Source of the DNA: XN24 sp964462675 | Lineage (GTDB): Bacteria > Pseudomonadota > Gammaproteobacteria > Steroidobacterales > XN24 | Direction: 5' to 3' | Length of the DNA: 12,959 nucleotides | Assembly: GCA_964462675.1 (NCBI GenBank) | Contig: CAYWYS010000061.1 | Location: 1 to 12,959, forward strand | In this document: positions 12,812-12,959 of the stretch, one piece after another | Position numbering within the stretch: position 1 is the first letter of the stretch | Layout: each line of letters opens with the position of its first letter | The notes under the pieces: generated by a model | Databases searched by the model: none | The model's input: only the letters and a program-made list of their open reading frames with translations | What the model was told of the DNA's origin: nothing | Position numbers and translations under genes: made by a program

Positions 12812-12958
12812 AGGTGTGCCTCGTGCCTGTCGCCAGGCACAGCCTGACCGTCTGGTCGCGGGTTCGAATCCCCGCCCTTCCTGCGGCCCCCGCAGGGGGC
12901 GATCAACCTTTGTCTTTCGCCGTACCGCTAGCCTACCGCAAGGTCGGCAGGCACACCT
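12812..12958. repeat. Hairpin-rich segment bounded by a 10-bp inverted repeat
   Basis: AGGTGTGCCT (12812-12821) and AGGCACACCT (12949-12958) are exact reverse complements and could close the segment. Inside lie consecutive stem-loops: GTGCCTG/CAGGCAC (12823-12829 with 12834-12840, 4-nt loop), GACC/GGTC (12846-12849 with 12854-12857), GCGGG/CCCGC (12858-12862 with 12871-12875), and CCTGCGG/CCGCAGG (12880-12886 with 12890-12896, 3-nt loop). It may be a structured RNA, a REP-like repeat cluster or the end of a mobile element. The window ends at its edge, so the full extent is unknown. Confidence 0.5.
12855..12880 (+). other. tRNA 3'-end-like T-arm fragment
   Basis: GGGTTCGAATCCCC (12860-12873) matches the invariant tRNA T-loop core GGTTCGAATCC, followed by a CCCTTCC that could be read as an acceptor strand. 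With a normal 7-nt loop only three stem pairs form; five form only with an 8-nt loop. No matching GGAAGGG 5' acceptor, D-arm or anticodon arm lies upstream, so it is not a complete tRNA. A tRNA-derived remnant or an attachment site is possible. Confidence 0.3.
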
Positions 12959-12959
12959 G

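Larger units (their letters stand above)
12554..12959. other. Non-coding stretch at the right edge
   Basis: I see no convincing protein gene here. 12554-12711 should hold the promoter of the minus-strand sulfotransferase gene, but I cannot point to clear -35/-10 boxes. It contains one short inverted repeat, CGCAA-AGGTGC-TTGCG (12686-12701). 12712-12754 is an AT-rich palindrome, and 12812-12958 is a hairpin-rich segment. These parts are listed separately. Confidence 0.6.

Noticed and set aside
12780..12882. Complete tRNA gene ending at the T-arm-like sequence
   Set aside because: No complementary acceptor strand, D-arm or anticodon arm can be drawn upstream; only the T-loop core fits.
1..12959. 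CRISPR array, transposase or prophage genes
   Set aside because: No regularly spaced repeat set with unique spacers, and no frame with transposase, integrase or phage motifs, was seen in the window.

Overview
This looks like a chromosomal stretch of a GC-rich proteobacterium, most likely a gammaproteobacterium. The grounds are high GC at third codon positions, tightly packed or overlapping genes, a YjdF-type membrane protein, an HI0933-type flavoprotein, and a GGGGTCAGACCCC-type short repeat of a kind I associate with proteobacterial genomes. No rRNA or other marker allows a finer placement.

Left part (1-4840), housekeeping and stress-type accessory genes, all on the + strand: the C-terminal end of a DNA alkylation repair (HEAT-like) protein at the edge; a DcsG-like ATP-grasp ligase; a Crp/Fnr-type regulator with two adjacent perfect palindromes upstream; a VOC (glyoxalase-fold) protein; and a four-gene chain whose start and stop codons overlap (GNAT acetyltransferase, DUF4386 membrane protein, SRPBCC protein, GFA/CENP-V zinc protein). 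The last stretch of the GNAT gene does not look like its family and carries an 11-bp inverted repeat, which suggests a recombination scar.

Middle part (4841-7616): a compact array of short repeats fills the gap in front of a secreted lipase-like alpha/beta hydrolase. The hydrolase gene overlaps an HI0933-family flavoprotein gene, and a YjdF/DUF2238 membrane protein gene follows.

Right part (7600-12553), the most distinctive region: a GT-A glycosyltransferase, an FkbM methyltransferase, a sulfotransferase, a GT4 glycosyltransferase and a second sulfotransferase, nearly all overlapping or within 10 nt of each other. A third sulfotransferase lies on the opposite strand and converges on the second. 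Together they look like a small set for assembling and decorating a glycan or glycoconjugate with sulfate and methyl groups. The product is unknown. No PAPS-synthesis, transport or polymerase gene is in the window, so the set is either incomplete here or works with functions encoded elsewhere.

The last 400 bases have no convincing protein gene. They hold an AT-rich palindrome overlapping a possible promoter, and then a run of hairpins that includes a tRNA T-arm-like sequence, bounded by a 10-bp inverted repeat. This may be a structured RNA, a tRNA-derived repeat or the edge of a mobile element. It is the least explained part of the window.
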